Of a stretch of 64,000 nucleotides of DNA, positions 52,119 to 64,000 are shown piece after piece. The DNA comes from Casuarius casuarius (lineage: Eukaryota > Chordata > Aves > Casuariiformes > Casuariidae): NCBI GenBank assembly GCA_003342895.1, contig PTFA01000011.1, positions 6,969,081 through 7,033,080 on the forward strand. The letters run 5' to 3'. Position 1 is the stretch's first letter, and every line of letters starts with the position of its first letter. Both the position numbers and the translations under genes were made by a program. The notes below the pieces were generated by a model. That model had not been told where the DNA came from. It saw nothing but the letters and a program-made list of their open reading frames with translations, and made no database searches.

Positions 52119-52925
52119 CAAGCCAAAATAAATAGTATGACTGCATCAGAACTAGGGAGCATTGTGTTTTGTGGAATGTGGAATATAATTTTAAAGATAT
52201 TATTATAAACATTCTCCCATTTGTAAGGTCTATAGTGAATATAATGGCTAAAAACATGTTTTATTTCTTTTTCTTTTTTTTTTTTTAATATTAGCCATGC
52301 CCAGCCATCGAGAGCCAAAAGTGAAAACAACAAGAACTTGGTTACAAATCTCCATAGAAGAAAATGTATGTTAACACTTTCATTAGGAAATTGAAACTGA
52401 GAGACAGAGGGTAGAGGTAAGGAGAGGATTATTAAACAATTAACTTCTTTACTGACATGTAATCACAAACACTGGCTGATGAATAGTGAAATGGTTATAT
52501 AGTTACCCAGACTGTAGTTTCTGAGCTTTCTAAGATAAATGTTATGTCAGTATTCAAAGGTATGGCCTCTCTATATTTGCAGTATAGTTGCTGCAGTGCT
52601 CAATTATTTTCATTTTATATTCTTATTTTTAAGGTATTACCTTTTAAATTTACCTTTTAAAGTATTGCTTTTAAAATATTACCTCTGCTCATATGCTTTG
52701 CAATTAAAAGTGAGCAGCAGTCCCCCTTTACAGTTACTGGCATATGTTTCCTCTCAACATCCCCTGAGACTGCATCCAGGAAAGTAGCTAACACATTTAT
52801 CTGTTTAAAATTTCAGTTACTGGTTAGTCTGAAATAGCTTAGAAGCTGTGCCTCTTCTCTATGCTGCTGAGACTCTGCTTTGTGGTTCATTTTATATGTT
52901 TGGAGGTGAATTTATTTTTTTATAA

Positions 52926-53028
52926 GTGTGTGTATATATATGCATCTATTTGTATATATATGTGTCTGAATGTGTATATACACATAAATGTATGTATATA
53001 CATGTGTTTGTGTGTAGGTGTGTGTTTG
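52926..53028 (+). repeat. imperfect TG/TA microsatellite
   Basis: About 100 bases of alternating purine-pyrimidine wording, (TG)n and (TA)n mixed with short interruptions. It generates a chance Tyr/Cys/Val-rich open frame (52861-53043). Such tracts are polymorphic and prone to left-handed DNA structure. Confidence 0.9.
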
Positions 53029-53269
53029 AATTTAGTCTATTAAATGTGTAGGTGACTTATTTCGGAACAGATCATTTGAAGTACATCATTAACTCTGAAA
53101 GATACCTAATGGCTGCTTAAGTGTAGCCAGAATAAGAAAAAATTCAGTGTCTTCCACATAAATATTTTAGCATCAGGTATCTCTTTCTGAGAGCGCTAAG
53201 CTCTGAAGGCAGTTTTACCCTCTGATAACCACCACCCAAACATGTCTCAAACAGGAGATCCAAATATTA

Positions 53270-53335
53270 GTGAACAGTAGTTGCTAAGAGTCAGTAGTGA
53301 AGAGTAGTTGCTAGAGTCAGTAGTTGCTGCTGAAT
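53270..53335 (+). repeat. short tandem repeat, period about 26
   Basis: The word agtagttgct recurs at 53277, 53303 and about 53320, with agagtcagtag between copies. It is a small local duplication containing roughly two and a half units. Confidence 0.75.
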
Positions 53336-53900
53336 CTTAAGACACCATCATTTAGTCAGCACAGACTTCTGATGCCACTTTAGATGCCCTGTGTCCCATT
53401 TCAGGCTCCTGTCTGCCAGCTCTGCAGACACCTGTTTGGGACACAGTAGGTTATCTTAAGTGGTATTAGACCTCTGTGCCTAGGCAAGGGAATTGTACAT
53501 CTCAGAGGTGCTTCCGANCTAATAATTTCCAATGATCACTGATAATTTGCTGCAGGTAAGTGGCAGTTCCCAGTTCTTTTAGGGCACAGCTCACAGACAG
53601 ATTTCAGAGTTGCCGCTACCTAACAGGGGGGAACCACTCTGAGGATAGAAGGGACCCAGCTGATTTGGAAACCGGGGCCTAGAGTGGGATGGAGCGAGGA
53701 GGAGAGGTAAGGTAACATTGGGCTTGGAGATGCGCTTTGCGAGGGGAGAGGGTCTTGGCTGGAGAAAGTGAGTGTTTCAGTGGAGGCTGTGAAAAGGAGG
53801 CTTGGCCTGAGATTTCTGAACTGCAGTAGGTGGGAGGAGAAGGGAGCTGACTTAAGCAGGGTAGATGCTTACAATCCTAGTTTGCAGAGCTGGAGAGTGG
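53335..53900. repeat. possible weathered dispersed repeat
   Basis: 53340-53520 carries degenerate 'gatgcc'/'ggcacctg' type words, and 53600-53900 is purine-rich (many 'ggag', 'gagg'). I associate this mix with an old sauropsid interspersed repeat, but I cannot name it, and the borders are guesses. Confidence 0.25.
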
Positions 53901-55724
53901 GGGCCGGCATGGATTGATGGTCACAGTATTGAGTAAGAAATCTTTCCAAAGATTTGGGAGCTTCTACAGCACCAGGAGAAGCCTCTATGGAAAATCACAT
54001 TTAGGGACTCCTGCCCTGACACAGTTAGGAGCTCATCTCTGCCATCTATTTTGAGCTTAAGGTACTATCCTTTGCCTTGTTTACTTTATGTAACAGCTTA
54101 TAAAATTTGAACTGAAGACAAGCAAGCTTAAGTGCTTGCTTCCTAGTTATTTCAAAAGAATTAATGGAAAAATAAATTACGGAATAAACTAGAAAACAAA
54201 CTTTTACACTTGCACACAGAAGTGTCAGGAAAGCAATCAATGTAGAGAACAACACTAGAACAGTTTTGCGTGACTACTGAGGAGCTGGTAACATTGCATT
54301 TTCACACATGTGGATTGTTTTCCATTTGATAGTTAGTACCGTAGTGGAGAAAAAGATGTAGAAATCATAATATGTGCATTACTCAAAAGCATAGGATGTT
54401 ATAATTCATTTTGTCTTTCCCCAGTTTTGTGGATTCTGCTTTCTGCCAGCCTGAGATTCTAAAAGGCATGTATCTGTATTCAAGTATATCAGAGTGTAGA
54501 CCAAGCTGGTCCTCCAACATTATGAGGTTTTGTAATTGAGCAAGTTACATCAGTTACAAGTTACCACTTGTCAGCCACTCTGTGTCAAGTAAGCAGAAGC
54601 AGGTGTACGTTCCTCTCTTTCACAGAAGGGTAAGTTTTCTCAAGTTATCTTACTTATGAATGAGTGCCACCAGCACATTACCACAGACTAACTGACTGGT
54701 ACCACAGACCACCTGTTAATTTTTCAACTTGCAATACCTCGTGAATGTCCCAAAGTACTATGATACTAATATTGACATACAGGAGCTGAGGATCTGCAGC
54801 TCTTAATTATTACTGTGCTTCCTGAGGACAAAGATGTTTAACTTCAGGTAGCAAACTTTGAAAATGTGGTGTAACTGTTGATTTAGGGATCTTTAAAAAG
54901 TATATATTTCTTGTTCATTGTAGGGTTGGAAAAGATCCAGAATTTCTCATTAACTCAAGCACAGATTGCCTGACGTTGTGTACAGTGCGTAATTATAGGT
55001 GTCCTGCATTGTTTCAGTCAGTTGGTTTTCAGTGTGGAAACTATACAAACACAAATTATTTGTGTTAAAATAACATTATTAAGGCCATGAAGTCAAGCAT
55101 GGAAAAGTTAAGAATGACAGTACTCAAGTTGCCCATGTATATGTGTTAGTCAGAAGTCTCTAATGAGAGGATCCCACCATGTTTTTGTCTAGAAGAACCC
55201 TGTTCTGTTCTGTGTATAGAGTGGATTGTGCTTTTACTAACCAACTAGTCAATATTTTGTTTTCAGTTTTTTGTTCTGCACATAGTCATGCCTATTTACT
55301 GTAAACTGCAGACAGAACTACTAACATCTTCATTAGTGTTGCTATGTTGTTTAACGCAGTAGTATCTGGAAGCCTTCCAAAAACTGTGGCATGTATTTTC
55401 ACAACGTGTTTGTCAAACGTATCCCTCAGTTTTGGTTTCCCACTGAGACACAAGGGAGTTGTCTTTTCAGAGCTTTTTTAGGCTTAGTTAGTCCTGTGTT
55501 AACAGTGCAGCCTCTCTTGATAGCAGCTGATGCTGTGAATACTCAAGAGTTCTGCAAACAGGACCCTAACATCCCAGGGCTGGCATCCAGAAAATGAGAA
55601 ACATAAATGAGTTTAGTCTAAATTGTGTCACATCACGTTCTTCTCTAGCCGCCTTTTCAGAATCAGCTGAAAGAGACACATCTCTCTATTCTCTTTAACT
55701 GCCTGAAGGGTGGCAAAGATGCTC

Positions 55725-55995
55725 AGGTTTGTTCCTCCCTTGGCCTCCCATTGGGATTGGAAGTGTGGGGTTCAAATCTGAAATGAGAAGAGGGAGCCAA
55801 GGAGAAGATGTCAGTAGAGTTCACTGTGGGAGCAGGGACCTCCTTCCCTCGCAGCTTCCCCCCGACTCTCCCTCCTTCATGTCCTGCCCCAGACCATTGT
55901 CCCGCTGCACTTGGGCAGCCAGGAAAGGCTGAGCCCAGAGCCTCCGGAGTATCTCTTGAAATTAGTGGTGGGGAGCAAGCCTATGCCATGAAGGG
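55725..55995. other. small GC-rich block
   Basis: A moderately GC-rich stretch with two overlapping + strand open frames of 63-67 codons in different frames. Neither has a recognisable domain. No gene is supported. Confidence 0.35.
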
Positions 55996-56328
55996 ATAAA
56001 ATGAAGTTATATTTTGGGAGACAGGCTGTATTTATGACAACTGGACCATCCTTCTGAACTGCATAGCCCCCAGTCCAATCCTGCTGGTAGGGAACACATC
56101 AGCCTGAAAGATTAAAGCTCAGCAAAGTTATAAGCCACCAAAATGAAGGCTTTATAATGGGAAATGTCATCCAACTTGAATAATAGTCCCATTCATAATA
56201 CTTATACTGGATCTTAATCTCACTTAAAGTGAAATTACTCTGGGGACTTAAAATGGGAGTATTTGTAATTTACATGCCTTCTGAGACTCTTTACACCTCC
56301 GGTGTAGTGTACAGTGATGTACTATGTG

Positions 56329-56409
56329 CTCTCACTACACACGTGTGTGTGCTTATGTGTGTATGTATGTGAATACATATAATATAGATAAATATATGTG
56401 TAGTATACA
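56329..56409 (+). repeat. imperfect TG/TA microsatellite
   Basis: About 80 bases of interrupted GTGTGT, TATGTATG and ATATAT wording. Same character as the tract at 52926-53028. Confidence 0.85.
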
Positions 56410-57267
56410 GATAGCAGTAAAAAAAAGGAATATCATGATTATCTATTTATTCACTGATTGCTAACAAATGTTTTCAGTTCTGGAAACATCTGACAACACA
56501 TTTTATGTTCCTCTTTTCATTGGCAAATACAAAAGTAAAATGGAAGAGCACAGAGTAAAGCAAGAAAAGAAGGGCAGGAGAAGGAATGCCAAATAATAAA
56601 AATTAAACTATTGATATGATCGGTTTTACAAAAATGTGGCAAGTTAAAAGAATTCTCTTTTGAAATGTATGCTATTGAAATGGCTATGAAACATCCGTAT
56701 GGTCTTGTTTTCTGACCAGAGCTACCAAGTGTTTTCTCTGCTTTGGACTGAGCATAGAAAACATGGAATTAAATTTTCTCAAGGCTAACACTTCTTAATA
56801 TTTTTAGCATACGTTTATACCATTATTCCTAAATCAGTTATTACAAACTAGCTCACAATGAGCCCTCGGTGGGCTAGAGAATTTCATGCTACTTATCCAT
56901 GGCTGGCCATAGCCTTTCATCTTGAGCAAAAGCTCATCAGTTTGTGTAAATTATCATTGCTCTTGCAGGTAGAACTTTATTGTAGGTGATGCACATATGC
57001 CAGGTTGATCTAGCATTATAACAGTCTGTGTCACCGTCATCCAAATAACATCTGGCAGAGCTTCCCAGAGTGCCGTTTCAGACACGGAAGAAGAATTAGT
57101 ATGAAGAAAAATATTGTGGCAGTGGCAATACAATCAGAGAGCAACTTCCTACCCACTTAAGTAAAGATGCTTTTATACTTCCGTGCTTCTATACCTCAGG
57201 AGTCCCTATTCATTCTCACTAGTTTTTTTCTGATAAGTAGTTTGCAAGTCTGGTTTTCCACAGTGTT

Positions 57268-57486
57268 TTAGGTCAACTGCTCTCTGTGAGAGAAGGTGAG
57301 AAAGGTGGATGTCAGTTCTTTGAACCTGGGATCTAAGAGTGAGGTGAAGATAAGTTCCTCTGACCTCTTAATGTGTTGTATTCGAGTAAGCACTTGCATT
57401 GTGGTTAACATGCTGTGAACCAAATTCAGTGCAACATCAGCAATCACTTGAAAGTCCTCTAAAGCAGAAAGCATATTTCCACCCAC
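57268..57486 (-). pseudogene. hAT-family transposase remnant
   Basis: A 72-residue frame on the minus strand shows the signature of hAT (ZBED/Charlie-like) transposases. The motif TSLLDPRFKEL at about residues 48-58 corresponds to the conserved '(A/T)xLLDPRFK' block of the catalytic domain, and it is followed by a FSHREQL stretch as in many family members. The frame opens after a TAA stop at about 57493 and begins with a GTG codon, so it is not a gene start. The zinc-finger, upstream catalytic region and C-terminal dimerisation domain are not recognisable nearby, although 57000-57260 on the same strand may be further decayed sequence. This may be a fragment of an old DNA transposon. A domesticated ZBED-type exon is a less likely alternative. 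Confidence 0.5.
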
Positions 57487-57489
57487 TAC

Positions 57490-58975
57490 TACCTGTTAGA
57501 CTTGCATTGTTGCATGTCACTACTGATGTGGTTCTTCAAAAATCTCCAACAAAATCCACAAAAAAAAATAAAACTAAGGGAAATAAGTTACTTTAGTAGA
57601 AGTTTCAACCTAGTTTTATGAAGATTAAGCTGTGGCTCTTTAATTATTAACCTTTAATAACATAAATACAACATGAAAGAAATTCTAACCAAGCTGCAGT
57701 TTTTGGTGTACAGGAGAAGAAAGTTCATTTTTTTTTTAATATTTCAAATATTTAGTTGAGAATCTCAGTCACACATAAGATACCAGTATGTGCCATGCCA
57801 TTGCTGCTTTGCTTCACTAAATGCATGTAGAATTTCTGAACCATTTATCAAAAGGATCACGTATTGTAGACTATACCTTGTCACTATTTACTTGCAAAAT
57901 AGAAAAAGAAACATTTTTAAAGATCTTTGAAGTATCACATGGACTTCCCACAGTAAGACTTCACTAGCCAGATTACGGATCTGTATCACACTTCCAATCC
58001 ATACAGTCCTAACCCCATCACACAATCTTCTGGATAAAGCAATTGTTCTCATTAGCTACCAGCTCTGTTGCATAGTCCTTGCTTCCCCCCTGCCGCCCCC
58101 TGTTATATGTTATTTGTTCTGCTACAAGAACAGGGTTATTCACCCTGACTTGGAAGAAGTAGAAAAGGAATCCAGATAACATAGTTAGAGAAACAGCTAT
58201 TTGCCGTATCTACCCTTTCTTGTAGGGATCTTTTTACTTCCATAGTGCAGCTTTTTCAAGCTTTGATATAGCTTATTTATCCCAGGATTCATTCATTTTT
58301 CTTTTCCCTTGTCTCCTTGCTCCACAGTGGGTTTCTGAGGTTTTTGTATTTTTGTTTTGCTCTTTCTGTGCTGCCTCCTTAATCACTACAGCTGCTTTTC
58401 CTTCCAAGGCCCTTTCATGCATCTTCTGTAACTTCCTGTATGAAAAACACAGACAAAAACAAAACAGAAACGTTCTAACATGTCTAAAAGAATACTAAAC
58501 ATTTTAAAAGCCACAAATAAGTCATATTCAGCTATGCCACAAAACAAAGTAACACTACTAATTACAAGCTTCTATTGTTATCAGCAGCAACCTTGAGAAC
58601 TCCTCTTATACACTGAACAGTTTTTAATTATTTACCCTACTGCAAACATCAGAATTCACAGTGTCTCTTCTTTGTTTTATCATTGCGTCCCCAAGGGACC
58701 AAGGGAAGGAGAATACAAAATCGATTTCAACCCTTATAGCTCTCTGAGCAACCCCTTCTGTCCATTCAGAAGAGAAAGAAATGCGACACTAAATACTTAG
58801 GGGATCTGACTCAAGTTCGTTTCTTGTGTATGCTTAAGGATCAGAGAAGTCTGAGAGATGGAAAAAGCCTGTAAGACTTTATCAGCTGGCCACCACCTTT
58901 GTAAATGCAGCAAATCCTTCTCAAATAGAGGCTGTAAATAGAAAGCAGAAGCAACTGAAACTTTGTCATTAATTC
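57490..58975. other. non-coding, no gene seen
   Basis: AT-rich DNA next to the hAT remnant. No open frame or named repeat stands out. A short C-rich string lies near 58085-58100. Confidence 0.5.
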
Positions 58976-60720
58976 TTCAGGAACTGGTTGCAGAGACTGA
59001 ATAATTGTACACTGACTGTGATGGCACCCTGTAACTGTGAGTCTTCATATACTTGTTTGCAGGCCACAGTCTTCAAACATCATAGTTTCACAAGAGACCC
59101 TGCGGGTGATAATGCCCTTGGCCAGGCTCCCTTTCCTCCCTCTATGTCTTTGTGCCCCATGCTCCTCTATCCACTCTCAGGAAATCTCTTACAATGTGGT
59201 GAGCACAGATGAGAAGCAGAGCATTTCAGCACATCCGAAAACCCATCAGCTTTCCCATTAGAAAAAGAAAACCCCTTCTTGTTACCTGGAAAGGGTAGAA
59301 TGAGCCTATCATTGTTTTAAACCCCAAATCCTAGGGCCAGGAGGAAATGCAGAGGATGCGGGTACTATGGCTGAAGGAAACAAGGTTTGTTTCTTGATGC
59401 ATCTTCTGTTGCCCATGCAGCTCTCTGGCGACCTTGTTCCTCCATGTCCTCCTGCCAATACCATCTCCTGGCACACAACAGAAGACTTCTAAGGTGCAGG
59501 TAAATAACTGATGTGAGTAGCTGCTCTCTTTTCTTTTCGTACAGCCATAAGCACATCCTTTTCCCAGGGAATTGCTGCCTGGGCTCAAGGCCAATTTTGG
59601 CAGAGTGGCTCTCCAGCCTTGAAGCTGTGTAAGAGAGTTATCTGAGAACACCTTGGTGGGGGATCAAGCCTGTGGCTCAGGAGCTGCATTTAAGCTGAAG
59701 GTCTGACCCTTGGTCTCTGCCTGAGCTTCGTCACAGCTACATGTCTGGCCGTTATACTCTGTTGATCTGGACCCTAACCAATGGACTGACTTCCCAGCCA
59801 GACCTGCCTCTTCGCTATGGACTTGCCTGGAGATCTGAACTCTTGGATGAACCTGGTTACTCTCACTGGACTGGCTGTGCTCTTCCTGCTCAGGTACTGT
59901 GGTACTGTTCCCTTGTTGGTGAGGCCACAACAAGCATTCAGTATGAGTTATCAAGCAAATAACTCTTTGCTGAAAAAGATCTGAGTAGGATTTTGTAAAT
60001 GCTTTCAGATATATATAAATAATGTTTTCTATGAGAAAGGAAAAATGTAAAGTTATGAATTATAGTAACTGAAATCACTGCTTTTATTTATGAAAGCACT
60101 CAAAAAGTAGTTTTTCTCTTATTTACCCAGCTATAAAGTTTTAAGATAGTTTGCCTGGAGACAGTCAAGGTGAGATAGTTGTCAGTAATCAAGGCCAGAA
60201 ACATTGTGTTCCTATATAGATTAATAGGAAATTGTTTTTATCTCCAATCTCTCCTGATAGCACTGATCAATTAAAGTCAGTGGCACAAAAGTTTGGAATT
60301 GCAGCTGCAAGGAACTGATTCAAGAATTTTGGCTGCTTCTTCTTTTGGCTTCGGAGAGATCTGTCTCTCTGTCATCAGCAGAGAAAGATCCCTTGGGCTT
60401 AGACTCACTGCCAGAGGTGCCAGCTGGTAGAGAAAATATTGGTTTTACAGCAACTGCTGAAGCATGAAGTGGCTGGTAGCAGTAGCAACAACTGCCCAGA
60501 AAGGGAAATGCATGTCCCTATTGCAGAATAGCTAAGGGGTGATGCACAGGATCTTCTGCTGCAGGGAACCCGGGAGATCCCAATGACAAACCCCAGAATT
60601 TGACACAAGCCTGCCTGAGATAATGATGACTCCCATGAGGGTCAGGAGAACAGCAAAGGAGAGACTCTACTGAATGCATGAAGGAAAGGCCCAAGGTTTT
60701 GTTGCAGGAGTACATTATAT
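58976..60720. other. moderately GC-rich stretch of unknown nature
   Basis: Richer in G and C than its surroundings, with overlapping open frames on both strands (106 codons at 59331-59651 minus, 96 at 59664-59954 minus, 73 at 59741-59962 plus). The + strand from about 59755 to 59885 repeats 'ctggaccc', 'gacctgcct', 'ctggagatctgaactct', 'actggactgg' in a loosely periodic way. I have a faint association of this wording with the internal sequence of sauropsid LTR retrotransposons, but no conserved protein motif (protease, polymerase or integrase) is seen. No gene is supported. Confidence 0.35.
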
Positions 60721-63700
60721 TTTAGACCTAAGCATGTGGGCCATTTTATGAGACCCAAGACTCTGATTAGGTGGCTGTAATTTACTACCCAATTGGCACT
60801 GGTGTCTGTTTATCCTGGAGCACCTGGAGGACTTTTTCCCATCCATCTTGTGCTTGTAATGTCACTTTTCCATTATGCCAGTACCTGAGGATCTGGGAGT
60901 CAGAATTTAAGCTGTGATGACTAGGACTCCCAAGGAGTCTGTTGGATACTGTTAATACCAATTAACTGTTGGATTTGGTTTTGTTTTGTTTTTTAATTCA
61001 TCTGTCCTACATACACACCCTTCAGAGTTACTGGGGGGGGTAGGCTTGCTTCTTTATCTCATAAACATAGTGTGTGCTGGAAGAAAGGGCAGGGTATATG
61101 GGTCATACAGGTGTCTGGAATAAGAGCATGGCTGGTGAGTGGAACTGTCATTGGATAATCTCTTACTGTGTTTCTGCAAAGCAATGTGAAGCATTCAGAC
61201 TGCATACAGAGCTAATGCCCTGAATATCCTTCCTTCTCTGAAGACTTAGAAATATATGATTCTTACTTCTTTTCTTTGAACAGCACAGATTGTCTTCCTT
61301 CATTTCTCTCATTCTACTCAACAAAGAATGGTCACACCACTGCAGTATAAATACTGTCTCATTCACCTTGGCCTGGAATGATCCAGCGTTTTTAAGCCTA
61401 AGGAAACATGAAATTATTTTGCTGCTCAGCAAGGTTTTCTTTCTTCTTTCTTACTCAGGGCAAGGAAATTAACACAAATTAAGACTTTTCTTCAGGTGGA
61501 TGAGAATTGGCATCAACTCAGAAAGCTAAAAATGTTAATAACCCCACGCAAGCCTATATCTTGGCTTAAATTCAGCAAATTAGATGTGCTTTAGGTCTAT
61601 AGTTATATCACAGCACCTTTACTCTGACATCAGCCAAGCAAGCTTGATGTGCTGACTGCTGAGAAAATTATCTTCTATAGGTTTTTGTTTTGATATCACT
61701 TTGTCCAGCTAAGGGTGCTAAACTGTTCACAGCTACAGTCCTGCAAGTCGGAGATATCGATCCATTGACCTCATTGAAGCATTTACATTGACATAGGCTC
61801 TGGAAAGTAAAGATGATGAGTTTGTCCTCACAAATGTTTTTGACTTGAAATCAGTCTTGTACGCAAGGAGTGCTGAGATAGTAATTTTCAACACTTCATG
61901 TTTGGCATCAACTGCATTATCTAGACGTGATGATCAAGAGTTCTCATCAAGGCTTTGACTTTGGTTTTGACACTCCTGTAGTTCAGCATCTTTCTTGTTA
62001 CCNTATTTCTGTCTTCTAGACTCTTTTTTCTTTTCTAGTTAGTGCCCGAAGAACAATGCGTAAGGAAATTACACCGCCATGGGAGGGAAGGAGCAAAGCT
62101 TCTCCCTTTCATGCTCTAGGGATAAATTGAAATAATGATAGGTTAATAATTTCATAGTATCCTAATTCATTTTAGATTTTGGTAAGCTTCTGCTTTTATT
62201 TACACTTAAAAATGTCTTGAAAGTTGTACGCATTTGTAAAGGATTTTTTCTACTGCTGATGTATCTGGATGAAAACCAGGCCAAATCTTCTGGACTGTGT
62301 AGGAAACACTGTGAAATGTTTTTTTCTTCAGTTTTGTTTTCCTTCTCCAGTGATCCAAATTGGAATTTCCTTCAGCTTGTGGATAGAATGTAGACAAATG
62401 TCACTATACATTTTTGCTTACTACCTGGCAATGAAGAAAGTTCGTAACTGGGATGTTAGTATGCTTGGCAATTTTAAACCAGAAAATGCGGAAAATGGAA
62501 TGAAGGCTGAAAAACTGTAATAGTAATGCTTACTCCTTTGAGATAGTAAAGGGCATTAGCAAACATAGAACAAATTAGATGGTTAGAATTTCTTTGGTCT
62601 CTGGTACAGTTGTTATTTCAGATGTCCACAAGTGAATGCAGGAAACAACTAATATTTAACTAACATCACAGAAGATGTAGAAGGTTTTTTTTGTAAGGGG
62701 AGGCTGGCATCTCTTCACCCCATTAGCTAGGGAGGGAATAACCAATCAAAAGAAGGAAACCTGGCACTGCAGCTTCTCAAATTTTGAAAACAAAATTCTG
62801 TATCAAGAGTCAAGCAGATGTAAGGTAGTTATTTTACCTCAAAACCTAATCAAAGAAATAAAGACCTGGAATGATAGCTGAGAAACTAGACTAATTGTAC
62901 AAACCCCTTTGGGATGTTACTGTTTGCACTGGAAATTTTAAAAACCTCTGAAGATTATAGAAGGAGACAAACAATAGCTACCTGCTGCTGTTCAGGAAAA
63001 CTGAAAAAGCCATAGCAATGCACATTATGCTGTCTGTGAATGGGACAAATTTCCCATTTGGTGAAATCAGTTTAACCATTGACTTCTTAATGCTGCATGA
63101 AAGGAAGTCACTTGCTTCTTCTAAAGGAAGAGTGAAGCACACCTTTTCTTCTAATATCATCCACTCTCACATTGCCAGACAAAAATACCAACTTTTGTCT
63201 TCTGACTTTCTTCTTCCCCTGCTTGGTCTAGACCAAAAAAGCAAGACTGAATCTTGTTTGCTTCATGTGTCAGCTATTATTAGCTCAGTTTCAGTGGCAT
63301 TAGTCATGTAATTGTCCTCCACGTGCAAAATCTTTGTCTGAAAACCAGGCAGATCTATTGCTGAGTTTTATTGCCCATAGCACAGCAATCGCTTGAAGTA
63401 TCACTAAAGTCTGCTTCTGTCTTGTTTTATTTTCCTCAGAAGCACTGTTCAATAGGCATTGCCCGTACCATGTTAGCAGACAACTGTTTACCCTGTTTAT
63501 ATTGCTTTGGATAGAAAGGTACTTATCAAAGTAGAGATGTTTGCTCTGCTTGGTATTCACCTAGCACTTCATTTTCCTTAATGCTTTATGATAAGAATGT
63601 CACTTTTTGCATGGTGAGATCAAGAGGAGTTGAGCCAGGACCTTCTGAAGCCCATGACAACGCAGTGGCTCAGCGTGACAGAGGGGCTGCATCAGTGATG

Positions 63701-64000
63701 TCGTATGGGCTTTGACGTGACAGCAGGCAAGCAAGATAGAGCTTTTACAGAGCCCTGCACAGTTTTTATCAGCATAGCCCACACGAGCCTGGCAGTTTTT
63801 TGATCTGAAATAAGTCAAGTAAGCTAAAGATGCTGCTCCAATAAATGATTGTTATCTCAGCAAGCCAGAGGCTTTGATCTACTGACTTCACAATATTTGA
63901 TCTCAGATCAGAGCAGGCTGGGGATAATGATCCAATGACTTGGAGAAGACCAAATCCTGACATCAGCTCAGCAAATGACTGGCTAGACCAATAGCCTTAC
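60721..64000. other. non-coding stretch, no gene seen
   Basis: AT-rich DNA without a recognisable gene or repeat. One ambiguous base lies at 62003. 63600-63960 has more balanced composition and several short words such as 'gatctcagatcagag' (63899-63913), so it could be regulatory DNA, but nothing specific can be claimed. Confidence 0.5.

Larger units (their letters stand above)
49581..57260. other. non-coding stretch, no gene seen
   Basis: AT-rich DNA downstream of the Tigger element. It contains a run of 22 A (52097-52118), two TG/TA microsatellites (52926-53028 and 56329-56409), a repeat-like purine-rich stretch (53270-53900) and one ambiguous base (53518). No open frame here resembles a known protein. 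Confidence 0.5.

Noticed and set aside
58976..60720. LTR retrotransposon or retroviral internal region
   Set aside because: Only vague wording similarity; no long terminal repeats, primer binding site or conserved polymerase, protease or integrase motifs.

Overview
This window looks like AT-rich, gene-poor vertebrate DNA, most likely from a sauropsid (bird, crocodilian or turtle). The evidence is two recognisable 3' ends of CR1-type LINEs, several weathered MIR-like SINE fragments of the amniote kind, and a complete absence of the dense L1 or lineage-specific SINE content expected in a therian mammal. I cannot narrow the host further from sequence alone. No bacterial features, CRISPR arrays, rRNA genes or recognisable tRNA genes were seen, and I found no endogenous retrovirus.

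No host protein-coding gene can be supported. Almost all open frames are shorter than about 120 codons, low in complexity or made of pyrimidine-rich sequence, and match no family I know. A few short segments have good splice-acceptor and donor sequences around an open frame. They are reported as weak exon candidates, not as genes.

The outstanding feature is a nearly full-length Tigger-type (pogo superfamily) DNA transposon at about 47185-49578 on the + strand. It has both terminal regions, a CENP-B-like helix-turn-helix start, the three catalytic aspartates and its own polyadenylation signal, but the transposase frame is broken by nonsense codons and small deletions. From memory it is strikingly close to the Tigger1 family described in placental mammals. 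Finding it in sauropsid-looking DNA raises the question of horizontal transfer.

Layout: 1-2030 non-coding with a CR1 end at 1800-2030; 2540-3030 a weathered dispersed repeat; 3060-8760 no features apart from simple repeats; 8770-9600 MIR-like fragments; 11490-12390 an isolated GC-rich block; 16590-17530 a possible SINE-bearing repeat; 18510-18640 and 26880-27010 similar SINE tails; 26345-26670 a second CR1 end; 34500-35170 a stretch that reads like a conserved regulatory element; 36146-36990 an exon candidate, a perfect hairpin and a second GC-rich block; 46290-46460 an AT-rich palindromic repeat; 47185-49578 the Tigger element; 52926-53028 and 56329-56409 TG/TA microsatellites; 53270-53900 repeat-like DNA; 57268-57486 a remnant of a hAT transposase; 58980-60720 moderately GC-rich DNA of unknown nature. 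The parts do not form a pathway. The window is best read as a gene desert or a large intron that has collected transposons.
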